Positions 44,760 through 57,706 are shown, counted from the first letter of the stretch. The stretch: DNA of 64,000 nt from Scolanthus callimorphus (GCA_033964015.1 CM066912.1:32225086-32289085); one strand, 5' to 3'. Numbers and translations: made by a program. The notes: generated by a model not told the origin, from the sequence alone.

Positions 44760-46660
44760 AGAAATAATGGTAATTTAAGTCTTAGAAGTTCAAACGCTGA
44801 AACTAATTTGGTCGCGTTGAATGTCAACCCATTCATGGTTTGGTTAGGCCAACGGCAAACGTCGTGCTAGAGTCGCGGCTTTCCAGTCCGAATCAATAGA
44901 AAGTTTTCTATTTATAAAAGTCTTAATGAAACGGCGTCCTTCGAAAGAGGAATAAGGTTCGCCACAAGACTCGACGTTTTCGCTTGGCCTTATTAGTTAG
45001 CATTACTGGTTTGAACGTTCTGAATCAGAAAACATCTAAGCAACCGAGAGATATCATTTCACAAATCTCCCCACTACAGGGACGTAGCTACCAACACGCA
45101 ATGCGTACTAAAATTGTGTTATATTTTTTATGATGTTTTTCTGATAATGATGTCCATCAGACTTCTCTCTTGGGTACATTATGGCCTTAGCATTGATCCC
45201 AAAGGGAGACCACAAAGAGTCAATAATCAAGTAAGTACAACTTGATTGATCAATTGTTTTACTTTTAGTAATGTATAAACTTTGACTACAGCATAGCTCA
45301 TATGCGTTTTAATGCACAACAACCCCCCCCCCCCCTCCCACACACACACAACCACCACCCTGTTGGGGACCTCTGGAATTCCAGGATGGGTGGTTCTAGA
45401 TGTAACTGTTCGGAACTAACGGAGCCGGGTTGCCCTCAAAACAGCCACATGGTCATATTGGTACAAGTTAGCATTTCGAACTCGACGGGTTGATTGAAAT
45501 TATATACAGCTAGTTATATAGATTTGAAGACAATAATGATGGTAGAATTTCGGGACGCGATACCGAAATCGAATGATAGCTTTGCACAAGGCAATGCTCG
45601 TAGTTGAAGTTTGTAGATATGGTTGGTGTAGATGAAAAGATTGTAGCAAGGGCAGTGCCGGAGTTAGCATAGAGGGGCAGAGGGGGCAGTTGCCTCCCCA
45701 CCTCCCCCCCCCAGCGAAGTAATTTTTTTATGTCAGAATGTGGGGAAGAATCTGCTTGCCCCCCCCCCTAGCAAAACAAAGGACGACCAAGTTGCCCCCC
45801 CCCCCCAGTCAAAATTTTCTAGCTACGGCCTTGAAGGGGTAGCCAGTTCGTAATTCGTAGGTTCGAACTAGAGGACGATAATTGAAAATACAATTGAATT
45901 GATCATGAATAGCATACATAACATAACAATAAAAACATGGAGTGTTATAGACCTAGCGTGTACATGTGGCACGGTATATCGAAGGGAAAATCAAGGACTA
46001 CATGGCTCTCCGATAGCGACACTGTGATTATGTCATATACATACGCTTTGATAGGTTTCCATAACTAAGGAGTTTGGGGAAGGGGTTTGCACAAATTTGA
46101 CGTATGCAACACTTGAAATGGCAAAGAATAATGAAAGGTATAAAGACTTACTCTGGTTTACGCTTGTACCAACGTAGATAGCAAAAGGGTAGCAGGTTCC
46201 ATAACACTGCTGGTAGCATAGATAGCAACTAACTAACTGCGATAAATTCGTGTACGCCTTTATATATCCCTGTTTAGGACGTGTGTCGCGCCCCAGGGCG
46301 TAGCGGAAAATAGGGCGAGTTACGTACTTCCTTAGCGGATTATTTACGGACTTGTGGGCGCACGAAATGACCTCGTGCAACTTGCGTGATTACAATCTAG
46401 AACATTCTACAAATTAACTAATCACTTTTTTAGTTAAATCAAGAAAATAGAAAATAGGCTTTTTAAAACTAACACTAGATCAAGCTGGAATTTTGGGGTG
46501 GGTATCCTTGTACTGGAGCACAATCCCAGGGTGGGTATTCCCAAAATATGGATTTCCAGGGTGGTTGTGGTCATGAGAAAATTCGCTGGAATTATTCGCC
46601 AAATAATAATGGCCTGCAGGCTAGGAACTGCAATTTGTTGGGGGGACTTTGGTACAATGT
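44760..46660. other. Intergenic; poly-C-rich repeats only
   Basis: Holds poly-C tracts near 45322 and 45700-45805 (gttgcccccccc repeats) and scattered short frames. No gene is supported. A frame at 46033-46380 (minus) has CYLCYQQCYGTC but no other support. Confidence 0.5.
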
Positions 46661-46665
46661 GTGGT

Positions 46666-46838
46666 TCCAAAAAATATCCATACCCCCCAACGGAAGGGTG
46701 TTGAAAAGTGACCCCCCACCCCTCTGGAATTTCCGAAGAAAAATACAGTATTTGTATGGAAAAGATCAGGTAAATTGACCGCCCGACCCCTCCGGAATTT
46801 CCAATCCCTTCCGTAGGGAGGTATGGATAATTTCTGGA
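46666..46838. mobile_element. Palindromic MITE, tccagaaaatatcca family, copy 2
   Basis: Ends tccaaaaaatatccatacc and ggtatggataatttctgga, with the same internal layout as 6316-6491. Confidence 0.75.
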
Positions 46839-47906
46839 AACACACAATTACTGTACTGCATTTATGAGCTTGGTAGGTAGGAATATTTGTGCTGTTTTCT
46901 GGCAAGAAATCCAGTAACATATGGGAACTGTTCAACTTTAACATGATTGGTTTGTCATCCTAAGTTTCTGACGTGGGAAACTTGGCTTTACCCTTGAACG
47001 GTTCTGTGAATGATTTTGGGAAATTTTCATGCTTCTAGTAATATAAAATTAATTATTGTAAACTTAATTTATGAAACCTGAGCACTGGGCCAATGCCATA
47101 GGTCTTTCTGGTGGTTTCCATATTTCCAGGGATGGACCCACGAGGATCCGCAGGCCTGATAATTTTGGTTCCAAGATTAATTGGTTATCATAGTCATGTT
47201 GGGCTTTTATCAACAGATAGGATTAAGGAACAAACGATTCCGCTACTGGCAGTAACTTAGAGTCTGTGTCAACAGCCCTGTTGATTGGCATTTTCGAGAG
47301 CTTAAATAAAAATCCTTGTTTTAATTACCAAAATGGCATCTCAAGAATGTGGCCATAGCACGGCCAAGTCTATTATGTCTGTTTACAAAAAATGTAGGGC
47401 TTGCGGCCCCTTGTGATTCCATTGATCACTGAAACTACCGAAACACCTGAACCGTTATTTTTGGCCAAATGGAAAGCGCCCCTGGGGTTGACGTCCCGCA
47501 AAAGAGACAAAAATTGTTCACATTGTGACTAAAAAGTGTCAATAACATGTAGTTGCAAAATATTGCAGCCAAGTTTTGTGAATAATTCTTAAGGTTTGCC
47601 TTTGTGACTTGAACTTCTTATCTGTGACCACATTTATTCTACGAGGCAAAAAAATTGCCCTGCCACTTCTCATCCAAATTATTTTAATCAAACAAACTCA
47701 ACATTACAATAAAAACAGACCATCCAAAATATCTCACTCTGAACTGGATCTCTTACTATGGGTATTCATAATCCTGTAAACTCTGCAATCTTGTAGCTTT
47801 TGCAAAATCTCTGAGTGACGTTTATGTTTATCAAGTGTTAGTTTTGTGATTTGAAGTAAGCTGCTAAGACACTTTTTGACTGTTTCTTCAGAGTTTGCAG
47901 AAGGCA

Positions 47907-48021
47907 CAGTGGCGGATCCAAAATGCAGTCCAAGACTAGGTTTATAGTAGCCCGATTGACAAATCTGGCTCTTCAAAACAGACAACGCACCCCCTTTTCC
48001 AAAATGCTGGATCCGCCCCTG
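47907..48021. mobile_element. Short MITE with cagtggcggatcca ends
   Basis: Left cagtggcggatccaaaatgc and right gcattttggatccgcccctg-type complement. About 115 bp. Confidence 0.65.
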
Positions 48022-48029
48022 AGTCACAT

Positions 48030-48790
48030 GCTCAGCAACACAGGAATTCCACTAGCTGTATTTTATGCAGGGAATTCAGCCAGGTAGGGGCTGGGAACTG
48101 GGAGTCATGATCGAGAATGGTCAAATGGAACGCAACTGTTTCAAAAATACCAAAACGTGGCATGTTCCATTTGGCAGATTTCTCGGGAATAGTCCGGTCA
48201 AATTAGCCCGAAAAAAAAAACCGAAACTGGAAAAAATTGCAACATGGGAAATTTTTGGTACTAATTGTCAAAAACATAAGTATGAATAACATATCCAAAT
48301 TTCGTAGAAATCCGACTGGGGGAAGTTTGTTAAATATTTGGTTTTACCAGCGACGTCAAGGGCGCCTTTTGTTTACGACCATGTTGCAATTTTTTCAGGT
48401 TAAACGCTAAATTGACCAGACTAAAAATCCAAATGGAACACATCAGTTCTCAGGAAAAGTTTTCGAAACTTTAGGACTACCTCGCAAGTTTGTCCTGAAG
48501 AAATTGTTTGTCCCAGAAATTCTGCCAAATGGAAAGCACCCTAGGACTTCAAAAATCTGGAGACCACCTTGAAATGGTGAAATTTCCTGAAATTCTCCCA
48601 AAGAGAAATACAGTAAATGTATGGCAGTCATCCTGAATTTTTCCCGGGAGATGAAACGAAAAATCTTGACACTACCGGCAAAACCGGGAGAGTTGACGTC
48701 CCTGCTTTTGCAAACTGTTTCTGTCAAAATTTTGAGCCCTGAGTGATACCATGGCAACCAGACTAACCATACTGGTGGCTATGGCCCTGT
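48030..48790. other. Repeat-like spacer 3' of BORCS5
   Basis: Contains recurring ccaaatggaa and ttgacgtccctg/cccgggaga blocks that also occur near 54960-55040 and 55600. No gene seen. Confidence 0.5.
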
Positions 48791-48799
48791 CAGCATGAG

Positions 48800-49414
48800 T
48801 CAATTATTAATACTGTAAGGCTCCAATGAAAAGGGCTCAAGTCTTTCTTCCTCTGGCAGTACATTATTAAGCCTGTCAATCAAAGGTACAATCCTTTTCA
48901 TGCTTGTATCAAGTCTCTGCAAGGTCGCACTCATTTCTTCCACCTTTTTTAAATGTGCTGTAACATGCACTAACTTCCTGTATCTGTCAGTAATAGCGCT
49001 CAAAACAGCCGTGCAGTTAACATCTACTTCTTTTACTCTGGAAGACAGCATATCTTGATCAAAAGACACAGCTTCAGCAGACTGCCTCAAGTGATCCTCA
49101 TATCTCGCGCACAGCTTGAAAGCTGGGCGAAGCTCAAACTTTTCCAGGCCTTCAAACTCCCTAGGAGTGGTTGACTGAACAGAGGCATTCAGAACAGGAC
49201 GAAAAGAAGGAATCGAATTGAGTCTTTGAAGATCAACATCCTCCACCCGAGCCGGTGAGATTAGAGGTTTCTGTGAGCTGACTATCACGATGTCCTCGAG
49301 TTTTGCTTTCAGTTTGCCTTTTGGACTTGGTTTATCCACTGAATATTTAGTGTAAGGGTTAGACTGTGGACTTTGAGTAATTCCAGGGCGATTTCTGCTC
49401 TCATCTTGCCCCAT
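48800..49414 (-). CDS. BORCS5: BLOC-1-related complex subunit 5 (myrlysin)
   Basis: BORCS5 anchors the BORC complex to the lysosome surface, where it recruits Arl8 and kinesin for outward lysosome transport. The single open frame encodes 204 aa. Family marks are KLEDIVIV, the LxxxPxFxPxL-like segment (NSIPSFRPVL), LCARYEDHLRQSAEAVSFDQ, a central coiled-coil region, and the conserved end PLIDRLNNVLPEEERLEPFS. The start was placed at MGQDES (49414) and not the upstream in-frame Met at 49429, because G2 with S6 forms an N-myristoylation signal as in the vertebrate protein. No intron is present. The start faces ATP6V1E across 206 bp. Confidence 0.9.
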   Translation of the reverse strand: MGQDESRNRPGITQSPQSNPYTKYSVDKPSPKGKLKAKLEDIVIVSSQKPLISPARVEDVDLQRLNSIPSFRPVLNASVQSTTPREFEGLEKFELRPAFKLCARYEDHLRQSAEAVSFDQDMLSSRVKEVDVNCTAVLSAITDRYRKLVHVTAHLKKVEEMSATLQRLDTSMKRIVPLIDRLNNVLPEEERLEPFSLEPYSINN

Positions 49415-49620
49415 TTTGTTGTGAAACAAAGGCTGTGAAATGAAAACAAATCAAGTCCTTTCGTCCGCCATCTTGGATTGACACCGGGGCGCGAGATGGA
49501 TGACGGGATAGCATGACGAGCGCGTGACCCGTCCAGCGGACTTACCCATGGCGAATGACTCCATCGAACGACAAATCGGCTGAAAATTACTGAGAAATTC
49601 TCTACAAAACTCTACCCAAA
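49415..49620. promoter_or_regulatory. Divergent promoter region BORCS5 / ATP6V1E
   Basis: 206 bp between two start codons facing apart. Contains ccgccatctt at 49465 (YY1-type aagatggcgg on the minus strand) and a cgcgtgac E-box-like half site at 49531. An upstream ATG at 49548 opens an 11-codon frame (MANDSIERQIG, stop) before the ATP6V1E start, a possible uORF if included in the mRNA. No TATA box is evident. Confidence 0.6.
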
Positions 49621-52600
49621 ATGGCCCTAAACGATGCCGAAGTTAGAAAGCAGGTAAGGAAATTATATTTGTAACATAATTTCTTTCGTAATGTAACATA
49701 TTTAGCTCATTCTAATAAGTCTTTCACTGTTTTCTAGGCCGCGTTTGTGAGCCTGTCAGAAGAATCAACATGGCGACTAGGATACTGTGCAGTCTAATTA
49801 AACGCTTCTTCTTTTGCAGATTGAACATATGATGGCGTTCATTGAACAAGAAGCTAAAGAGAAAGCTGAAGAAATTGATGCCAAGGTATAATATTACCAA
49901 TATAGTATATTATCTTTTCTCCTTTGATATTGTACTGCATACTGCGTATCTACGCGGTGCCGAGAGAGACTCAAAAAGGAAGGAGAAATCCCTATTATAA
50001 GCCCCGGGAAAATTAGCCACAATTGGCCTAGTAAAAATAAAACTGACAACCTACCTGACAAGAGCCTGTCGAGCTGAGACTCGAAGCTAGTAGACCTGCT
50101 TCGGACTGGGTGACTACAAGGTAATCAAGATATTTGAGGAAAGGAATATGAAATCCCTATAATAAGCCACAGGAAAATGATCCACAATAGGCCTAGTAAA
50201 AATGACAACCTACCTGACAAGAGCCTGTCGAGCTGAGACTTGAAGCCAGTAGACCTGCTTCGGACTCAGGGTGAGGCCCGCCTTCACAGGTGGGATGAAC
50301 TCGACCGGCAAGGTGATGCTGGTGGATTGGCCCAGCTATGGTCGCAAGGCCAATTCGGCAGGTTTGAATTTCTTTGTTATATTTGCATATTATTTAACTA
50401 TAGGCAGTGGCTATTTGTACGGTAACCATACGCAAACCTTAAAATGCTATTCCTATGGACATTTTGATTTCTTGCAAATTTTATGGAAATTAGCTCAACT
50501 GGATAGATCGTAGTATTCTATAATTGTAGAGAATGACTAAGTGCTTTGGAAAAGCTCAGTCCACAGATTTTAATTTCAAGTTTTTGTTTCGTCTGGAGGT
50601 CCTTGTGTGTTATATCTGTATGAATAGCATTTTGAGTTCCAGGTATGGTTACCGTACCAATAGCTTGGCAATTCAAGATAATTTTCCAAATCCTGAAGTA
50701 TTATTATAGATATATTATTATTATATCTAACCAATTGTTCTCCAGAACAAGGAAAAGGAAAAAGCTTGTGATTTTGAAATTTTGTCTCAACATTCCTTGA
50801 CAATGTTTTGAACTTGCCTTGACAACATGTCATTTCAAATGCAAAACTACCAAAATGAAACGTTAAAACTTGTCGACAAAACTATGGGCACTCTTAACTG
50901 GATAGCGCAGTATCTAGAACGCTCCCGCTTTGATACATGATCTTTTTTGTTGTTGTTTTGTCCCAGGCTGAGGAGGAGTTTAACATTGAAAAGGGAAGAC
51001 TTGTTCAACAAGAAAGGCTAAAAATTATGAATTACTATGAGAAGAAAGAAAAACAAGTAGAGTTACAAAAGAAAATGTGAGTACTGGATGATTGTCAGTG
51101 AGTGTAATGCATTTTTGTGAGGATGATACATAGTAAGTAGTGCTGTCAGAACAAGGTACAGACAGATCAATAAAATGTGGATTACATGAGTTTTGTAGGC
51201 AGATAAATGCTCTTCACTAGTGAAAATAGCACACCACTATTTCTAGGGCAACAGAGTGAAACGATTTTGAGCATTTTTCAATGCTTAAGCCCTGGCCAAA
51301 CAAAATGCAAGTTCACGCAAGTTGACACAAGTTTTGCTACTTGCATCGACTTTCATACCATTTGGCTACCAACTTGTCCACTTGCGTCCACTTTGAACAT
51401 GTTCAAATTTGCATGCAACTTGCATCTCTTTTGGCCAGCACATTGCAACTGTACGGAAGTCAATGCAAGTTTACAATTTTCCTTATTTTCAACTTGTTGC
51501 AATTTTTCTAGCTGTTATCTACAAAAAAGTAGGCGAGTTTTCTTAATTTCTCCCGTCGTTTTAGCAAGAAAAAGATTAGCTTGAGCATCTTTGTTTGAAA
51601 GTGGGGTGATCATGTTGTCATTAGCACACACAAAGTAGTATAACACTCAACTTGCATCAATTAAAACTTGCTAAATGGCGTGCTCTGCTGGCTAACAGCC
51701 CCTAGAATCTCTTTGAAAACTCCTGAGATGGTTAACATTTTGTTATTGATGTTCATTGTTATTTTAGTCAAAGATCTAATCAGCTTAATCAGTCAAGACT
51801 GAAAGTTCTGAAGTCCCAGGATGAGCACATTAAGGTTGGTGAAAGTATATAATGGAAATGTTCCCAAAAGTTTCAATTCTTGGTTCTTGGTTTATTACAC
51901 CTCCTAAAAAGCTAGAATAAGCTAAACACAGGAGGCTAATAAGAAAATAAATATCACTAGATAATAGTATATATACATACCTTACTAGTGAGAAAATGCC
52001 TAAAAAAACAACTAAAGTTATATCTATGGTCAGCTACAGCCGACAGATGTAGGAATAGGATAGACAGGAGAAATAAGATATTAAATGTTAGCACCATGCA
52101 TGCCATGTGTGTCCCTGCATGGGAAAACGTATAATAACGACTTTCCGTTTTTTGGGCCAAAACGAACGGGTAGCAAACGACTTTTTCAGTCGTTCAAACG
52201 AGTTTTGCAGCCGTTCAAACGTCTTGCATAGACGACTGAACGGGATTTTTGAACGCCCGAATGGGATTTTTGAACGACCGAACGGGAATTTTAAACGAGC
52301 GAACGGGAATTTCAAACGAGCGAACGGCTCTATAAATAAGTGAACGAGTTTACGAAACAAGCCCTGCTTACGAACGAGCGCCGAGTAAATTACGAAAAGC
52401 ATCGGATAGAGTACTGCTGAAGCATCCTCGGAGACCCAGGGGATTTTTCCTCTAACGTTTCCACTCACGAGAGGGGAGCAGAGGAAAAATTCCCTGGGTC
52501 TCCGAGGATACTGCTGAAGCCCGGTCCCCTGAAAACGATCTGCCATAGAGCGTGCGATGGCATAAAACAGCGCCTTTAAAACAACAATCAGGACATCGCG

Positions 52601-55600
52601 AAATAAAAATGAACAGGGCTTTGCAAAATGACATCAAGAATAATGCTCTCAAAGTGAGAGATAATAGTAAGAATTTCATGTATGCGGGTACACAGATCCT
52701 ACGATGCAAAAATAACAATACCCACGTGCGAATACTAGTGAGACGGCGCGAATGGATGTCGAACCCCAAGTTTACTTCTCGCTCTCCAATTAAACAAATA
52801 ATGAGAGCATGAAAAATAATTATGGTAAACTACAAAGAGACAACATTGCAAAACTACTACGGTTTTTTCAGTATAGGCCTCCAGAACAAGCAGGGTGAAT
52901 TTGGCGCAGCCAGAAACTGATGGCATTCATTGTCAAGCGCAGAACGTAAACAAAAAGTTCGTGTAAAACTTACCCGGCGTCTCAGTCGTTTTACGGCTTT
53001 CCAATTCCTGTTTCAAGGTTCAGAAATACTAACAATGCACTATGCATGATTTTTATCCCTTCAAAGCACAGTTTGAGTGCGATTTGCAGTACTGAGCACG
53101 ACAGAACTTCTAGCCGCCCAGAGGACAAGACGTGTTTGTGATTTTCGTTTAGACGTACACACTAATTACATATTCATTAAAACTGGTTCGCACTTTTTAT
53201 TCAATCTCTCAGTAGAATTCCTTTGTTTCCTTGGTATACCTTTGTTCTTCTCTCCTTCTTTCTTCCTTTTCTTTCTATCCACAAAGCAGAGACTCAACTG
53301 CAATTCTTTGGGAATGCAAAAAGGGAAGCATTTTCGATAAACAACCGAAAATAAAAGTGAACAACAACAAATTCATAAGATACATTGCGTCGCGTCGCGC
53401 CGCGACATTTTACTTCACGGAAAAGTACAGAAAGCGCGTTTCAAGATGAAAGATCGAACATGACTCAAAATACATTTTTCCATTGAGCACTTATTTCCAA
53501 GATATAACAAATTCGGGAGATTTTACTTGAATACAGAGAGCCGTGGAGATGACGTAAAAAAAAAACGGGAAATTCCCGGGTAATCTATGAGTATTTTAAT
53601 CAGAATATAAATATTGTGCATGTTTGTTTTTCACTTTGCATTGAATTGCTTTTGCTATCCATCGTACGCCGCTCGTTTTCCGACAAAACTACGAACGCAT
53701 TGAAATAAACGACTTTACTTCTCATTCAAACGTTATCGAAAATTTTAAAAACGACTTTGCGTTCCGTTTGAACGGCTTTGAATTAGCATAAACGACTTTT
53801 AAAGTCGTTCAAACGACTTTCTAGTTAATGAGCACGACTTTTTCAGCCGTGCAAACGACTTTTCAGGTCGTTTGAACGGGTACCAAACGACTTAAGGCAG
53901 AAAACGGAAAGTCGTTATTATACGTTTTCCCATGCAGGGTCACATGTGAGTGTTTATTCAAAGCTTAAAACAGTCATACAATTATTACTCCATAATTTTT
54001 CTACTGAATATTTTAAGAGTGAAATTCTTTTAATTTCCCAGGGAATTCTAGAGGAATCAGTTGAGAAGCTTGGAAAAGTAACACAAGACAAAACCAAATA
54101 TCAACAAATACTAGAAGGACTGATCACACAGGTAATATAATAAACTGTAGTGTTTTATCAAGATTTCAGCCACTGAGAAATATCATAATTCACACATGTG
54201 AAAATTAGGATAATGCCCACTATCGCAAAATTCATCAAATAGAAAATTTTTCAAAAAAAAATTATATATTAATAAACAGAATAATGCATTAGCGCACAGG
54301 GTATAAAATTTATCTTCTTGGGTTCAAATTTTATATCTAACTTGTTTTACTGCGCTCACTTGTGAGATATCAAAATTTGAACACTAAGAAAATTCAACAT
54401 CCCTGAGCACTGCACCCATGTATTATTCTCTATTTAATATTTACAACAGCTAGCCTAAGGACTTGCTTCAATGCAGTTGTTAACTTTTCTTCTTACAGGG
54501 ATTGTATCAACTGTTAGAACCAAAGGTAGTCATTAGATGTCGCCAGCAAGATGTCAACATTGTTAAGGTACAGTTAAAGGGGCACTCGCACACTTGTCTG
54601 ACAAGCAAATAATTCAAATCACAATCCAATTCCATCCTCTTGATAATAGATCAAAACCTTTCCCTATACAGGTATATCCATATTGTCCCATCAAAACTAG
54701 CAAATGTTCAACCAAAATTGCGATTTGGTCAGTCATAATGTCCTGTCAATCGAGTAGTTTTTTTCTCTGTTTAAGTTTGTGGTGACAACTGAGAATATAA
54801 TATCAGAGAAATAATGTGAACTCTCCATTTATCTCCAAACACTAGCAGACAATTTTTCAAAATAAACAAGACATCAAGAGATGCTATAGAATAAAATACA
54901 AATTCAATAAATCAGCAAGAATTTTCATAAAAGTGCAATGAACAAGCCAGATGACTGCCATCATGCATTTTACTGTATTTCTCCCGGGAGAATTGCAGGA
55001 AATTTCACCATTTCAAGTCCTGGGTTGACGTCCCTGTTATGTTTTGTTCAGGCTACTCATGCAACAGTCATTGATGATTACAAGAAGAAAACCAAGAGGG
55101 AACTAGAACTTTTTGTTGATGATCAAGTATTCCTTGGCCAAGACTGGTAAGTATGGCATGTGGAAACTCATGTTAAACGTTAAAATACAGACTAGTTTTG
55201 CAGATTATTCCTGAAGGTTTGTAATCAATTATGCAACTGAAACCTCCCTTTGGTGACTAAAACTCACCAAGCAAGTCATCCATTGACCTCCACCAAAGGG
55301 TGTTGAAAAGTGACCCCCCCCCCTCTCCTCTGGAATTTCCTAAGGAAAATACCGTATTTGTATGAAAGAAATCAGGTAAATTTACCCCCCTCTCACCCCT
55401 CTGGAATTTCCAATCCTTTCCTAGGAGGGGGCATTGTTTATTACTCAAAATGGCTCTTTTCAAATCTCACACATGGGCCAATGGCTGTCACCACTAGTGT
55501 ACCTAGTACCAACGCTGAATGCTCCAAAACCGGGAGACTGTGTTTCAAATTGCAAGAAATTTGCCTAGGAGATATACAGTAAATAAATGATACATATGTG

Positions 55601-56815
55601 GAAAGTTTCATTTATTCCCCGGGAGACTAAGGGTAACAACCGGGAGTCTCCCGTGTAAACTGGAAGAAGGGGCAGGTATGCCAGACCCTTCCCCTATTAG
55701 GTTCATGCCGTGTATCTCTGGATAAGAGAATGCACATACAGTAGGAGCTTTAACCATAAACCTGCCTCAAGTGTGGATTTGCTTTCTTGTTGATTGTAGT
55801 GCTGGAGGTGTCGAGTTACTTGCCAAGCAAGGGAAGATCAAAGTTGTTAACACATTAGAGAGCAGGTTGGACATGTTGAGCAAACAGGTGAGTGCAGCAG
55901 GTTTACCACTCTGCCTTCCTTACGTGTTAAAGGGGTATAGCGCTATTCACTGGTTATCAACATTATGACATTATGGTTATGTCATCCTAATGGTAATGTG
56001 CCAACTGTAGATTGAATAGCACCCTTTGTTCTGTGAGCCAATCAATCTCTGGTTGGCACATTTAATAACAATGGATGATGTCAGCATGAAAAAGCTTGAT
56101 GTTCAAAGTAAGACATTTGTATTAACAACATATTATTTTACTATGACTACTAGAAACCTTGCATTGACATGCAATTACTGCTATTATTTCCAATTTAGCG
56201 GTTTAATAATAATAATAATAACAATAATAATAATAAAACAGCTTATATAGTGCCTTATACATTACTGTTCTAGGCGCTTTACAATCATGTAATTTATCAG
56301 CATAAGAAAAGAAAACTGAATATGGATTCTGGTAGACAAAGTAACATGATGCCATCGTGCAAATGTGCTATTGTAATAGCTATTAACTAAGCTACAGTTA
56401 GAGTGAATAAACTGATTTTTGTAATTATTGTTATTATGACCAGTTGAAAAAAAATCTTCCAATTTTTAAAAAGGGATGCTGAGCCTGACTATCAGGCTTT
56501 TGCTGCTTTGAGTTTCTGCTGCCCAGTTTCTGCAGTGTTCTTCAGTCTAATGGATTTATGCCTCTGTCTAGATTTGTTTTTAACACCTATAATTCTATAC
56601 CCCTAAAGGAAGTGAAATGTTGAAACGTATGAAGCAAATTATTATTTTTCATAGGTGGTAGAAGTTTCATGACCTGGTTTCCTGCAATTCTAGGAAAAAA
56701 ATAGGATTTCCCAGTCTCATTTTGTATTTACTATTTCTTTATTTTATTTTAGATGATGCCTGAAATAAGAGAGATGTTGTTTGGCAGAAACATGGGACGG
56801 CACTTTACAGACTAA
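49621..56815 (+). CDS. ATP6V1E1: V-type proton ATPase subunit E
   Basis: Subunit E forms the peripheral stalk of the V1 sector that couples ATP hydrolysis to proton pumping into lysosomes and endosomes. Nine exons give 226 aa, the usual family length: 49621-49653, 49820-49885, 50967-51076, 51768-51834, 54042-54131, 54499-54567, 55052-55146, 55800-55887 and 56753-56815. All junctions are GT/AG in phase. Visible marks: [20 protein letters not shown] start, [12 protein letters not shown] helix, [21 protein letters not shown] and [21 protein letters not shown] end. The reading frame is intact. Introns hold a tandem duplication, a MITE, a 1.8-kb TIR element and MITE fragments. Confidence 0.96.
49985..50275. 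repeat. Tandem duplication in ATP6V1E intron 2
   Basis: tgacaagagcctgtcgagct plus gagact..gaag...tagacctgcttcggact occurs at about 50057 and 50215, with matching upstream aaatccctat..taagcc and gcctagtaaaaat. Confidence 0.85.
50410..50664. mobile_element. MITE in ATP6V1E intron 2
   Basis: gctatttgtacggtaaccat and inner aaaatgctattc are mirrored at 50620-50664. About 255 bp. Confidence 0.75.
52113..53939. mobile_element. 1.8-kb TIR element in ATP6V1E intron 4
   Basis: TIR ccctgcatgggaaaacgtat continues to about 38 bp (..aataacgactttccgttt) and is mirrored exactly at the right. Subterminal regions are packed with aacgactttt, gtcgttcaaacg and gaacggga repeats. No transposase frame is evident, so it is probably non-autonomous. 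Confidence 0.9.
52424..52516. repeat. Palindrome nested in the 1.8-kb element
   Basis: atcctcggagacccagggga ..tttttcctct and inverse near-complement around a 25-bp centre. Confidence 0.85.
55285..55435. mobile_element. tccagaaaatatcca-family MITE, ends missing
   Basis: gggtgttgaaaagtgacccc, ctctggaatttcc and taggaggggg match the interior of 46666-46838. Confidence 0.7.
56205..56290. repeat. (AAT)n run with retroelement-like tail
   Basis: aataat repeats followed by ttatatagtgccttatacat and taggcgctttacaat, a pattern resembling 3' ends of LINE/SINE elements in marine invertebrates. Assignment is tentative. Confidence 0.4.
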
Positions 56816-56925
56816 GGTTTTGTGCTGCCTGGTATTAATATCCATTTGTGACTAGGGTATAATTTGTAAGCAAGTGTTGGTGAAATGGGCATTTTAATCG
56901 AAACATGCATCCTCTTATGTATGTA

Positions 56926-57341
56926 CCCGGGGGGGGCGACTCCCATATTTTTTGACTGGGGATGATCCTCGTATCTTTTAGGGGTTAAAATCACGTTGGG
57001 TTGGTCTCTTTTAGGGGTGATCTTGATCTTCAATAAATTTTAGGCAGATTGGTATCTTTTAGGGCCGAAACTGTGTCCAAATTGCTTTTTCTCATGATGG
57101 TGCTTCTAAAAACCGTGTAAGAAAGAGAGATTATTCGATGAGAAGACGATGAATTAGAAACAAACACGGAAATGTCTTCATGGGTATTTTTTCCCTGTTA
57201 CCTGTGTCCTTCGCGCCTACTTGGCACATAAGACCTCATCTTTTAGGGTATCTTTTAGGGTAAGAATTTTTTTGAGCCACGCTATGGCCCGCCATGTTTG
57301 GTATCTTTTAGGGGTGAAACTGAAAATTTCCGCCCCCCCCT
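56926..57341. mobile_element. Poly-G element family C, copy 2 (inverted)
   Basis: Begins cccggggggggcgactccc. Internal ggtatcttttagggg repeats are the complement of the 9558 copy. It begins about 110 bp after the ATP6V1E stop codon, within or near the 3' UTR. Confidence 0.85.
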
Positions 57342-57706
57342 GTCTGGTCAAAGCTGCGTGTTATGATGACTAATATGTAAAAGAGGCAAATAATTTGCTT
57401 GTTTAGGATATCTTTTGTACCTTAGTCAGTTTTCCTTCCCCTAAATCAATAAGCATTATAAACAATTTATTTCTTTTATTACAGGGATACAGTTAATTAA
57501 AAACCCACATGTAAGAACATACTTTTTCTGGGTTAGGCTAAAACATGTTTACCATAAGCTAGGTTCTAAATTGGTGTCTTAAATGCAGTGTAAATTTTGC
57601 CTTATTTAACAGGTTCGTACATAAAGGTTTTTACTGTTTACTAATAATATAAGTTGCAGTTTATCGATGTGTGCCATTTGGAGGGTCGTCAACTCTCCTG
57701 GTTTTG

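Noticed and set aside
46033..46380. 115-codon Cys-containing frame on the minus strand
   Set aside because: No signal peptide, no splice context that extends it and no recognised domain; chance remains likely.
51207..51584. 125-codon frame in ATP6V1E intron 3
   Set aside because: Region consists of repeated cttgcat/caagttg words; the exons on either side are already in phase without it.
52088..52546. 152-codon frame on the minus strand with [16 protein letters not shown] repeats
   Set aside because: The repeats are the subterminal motif array of the 1.8-kb TIR element read as protein.
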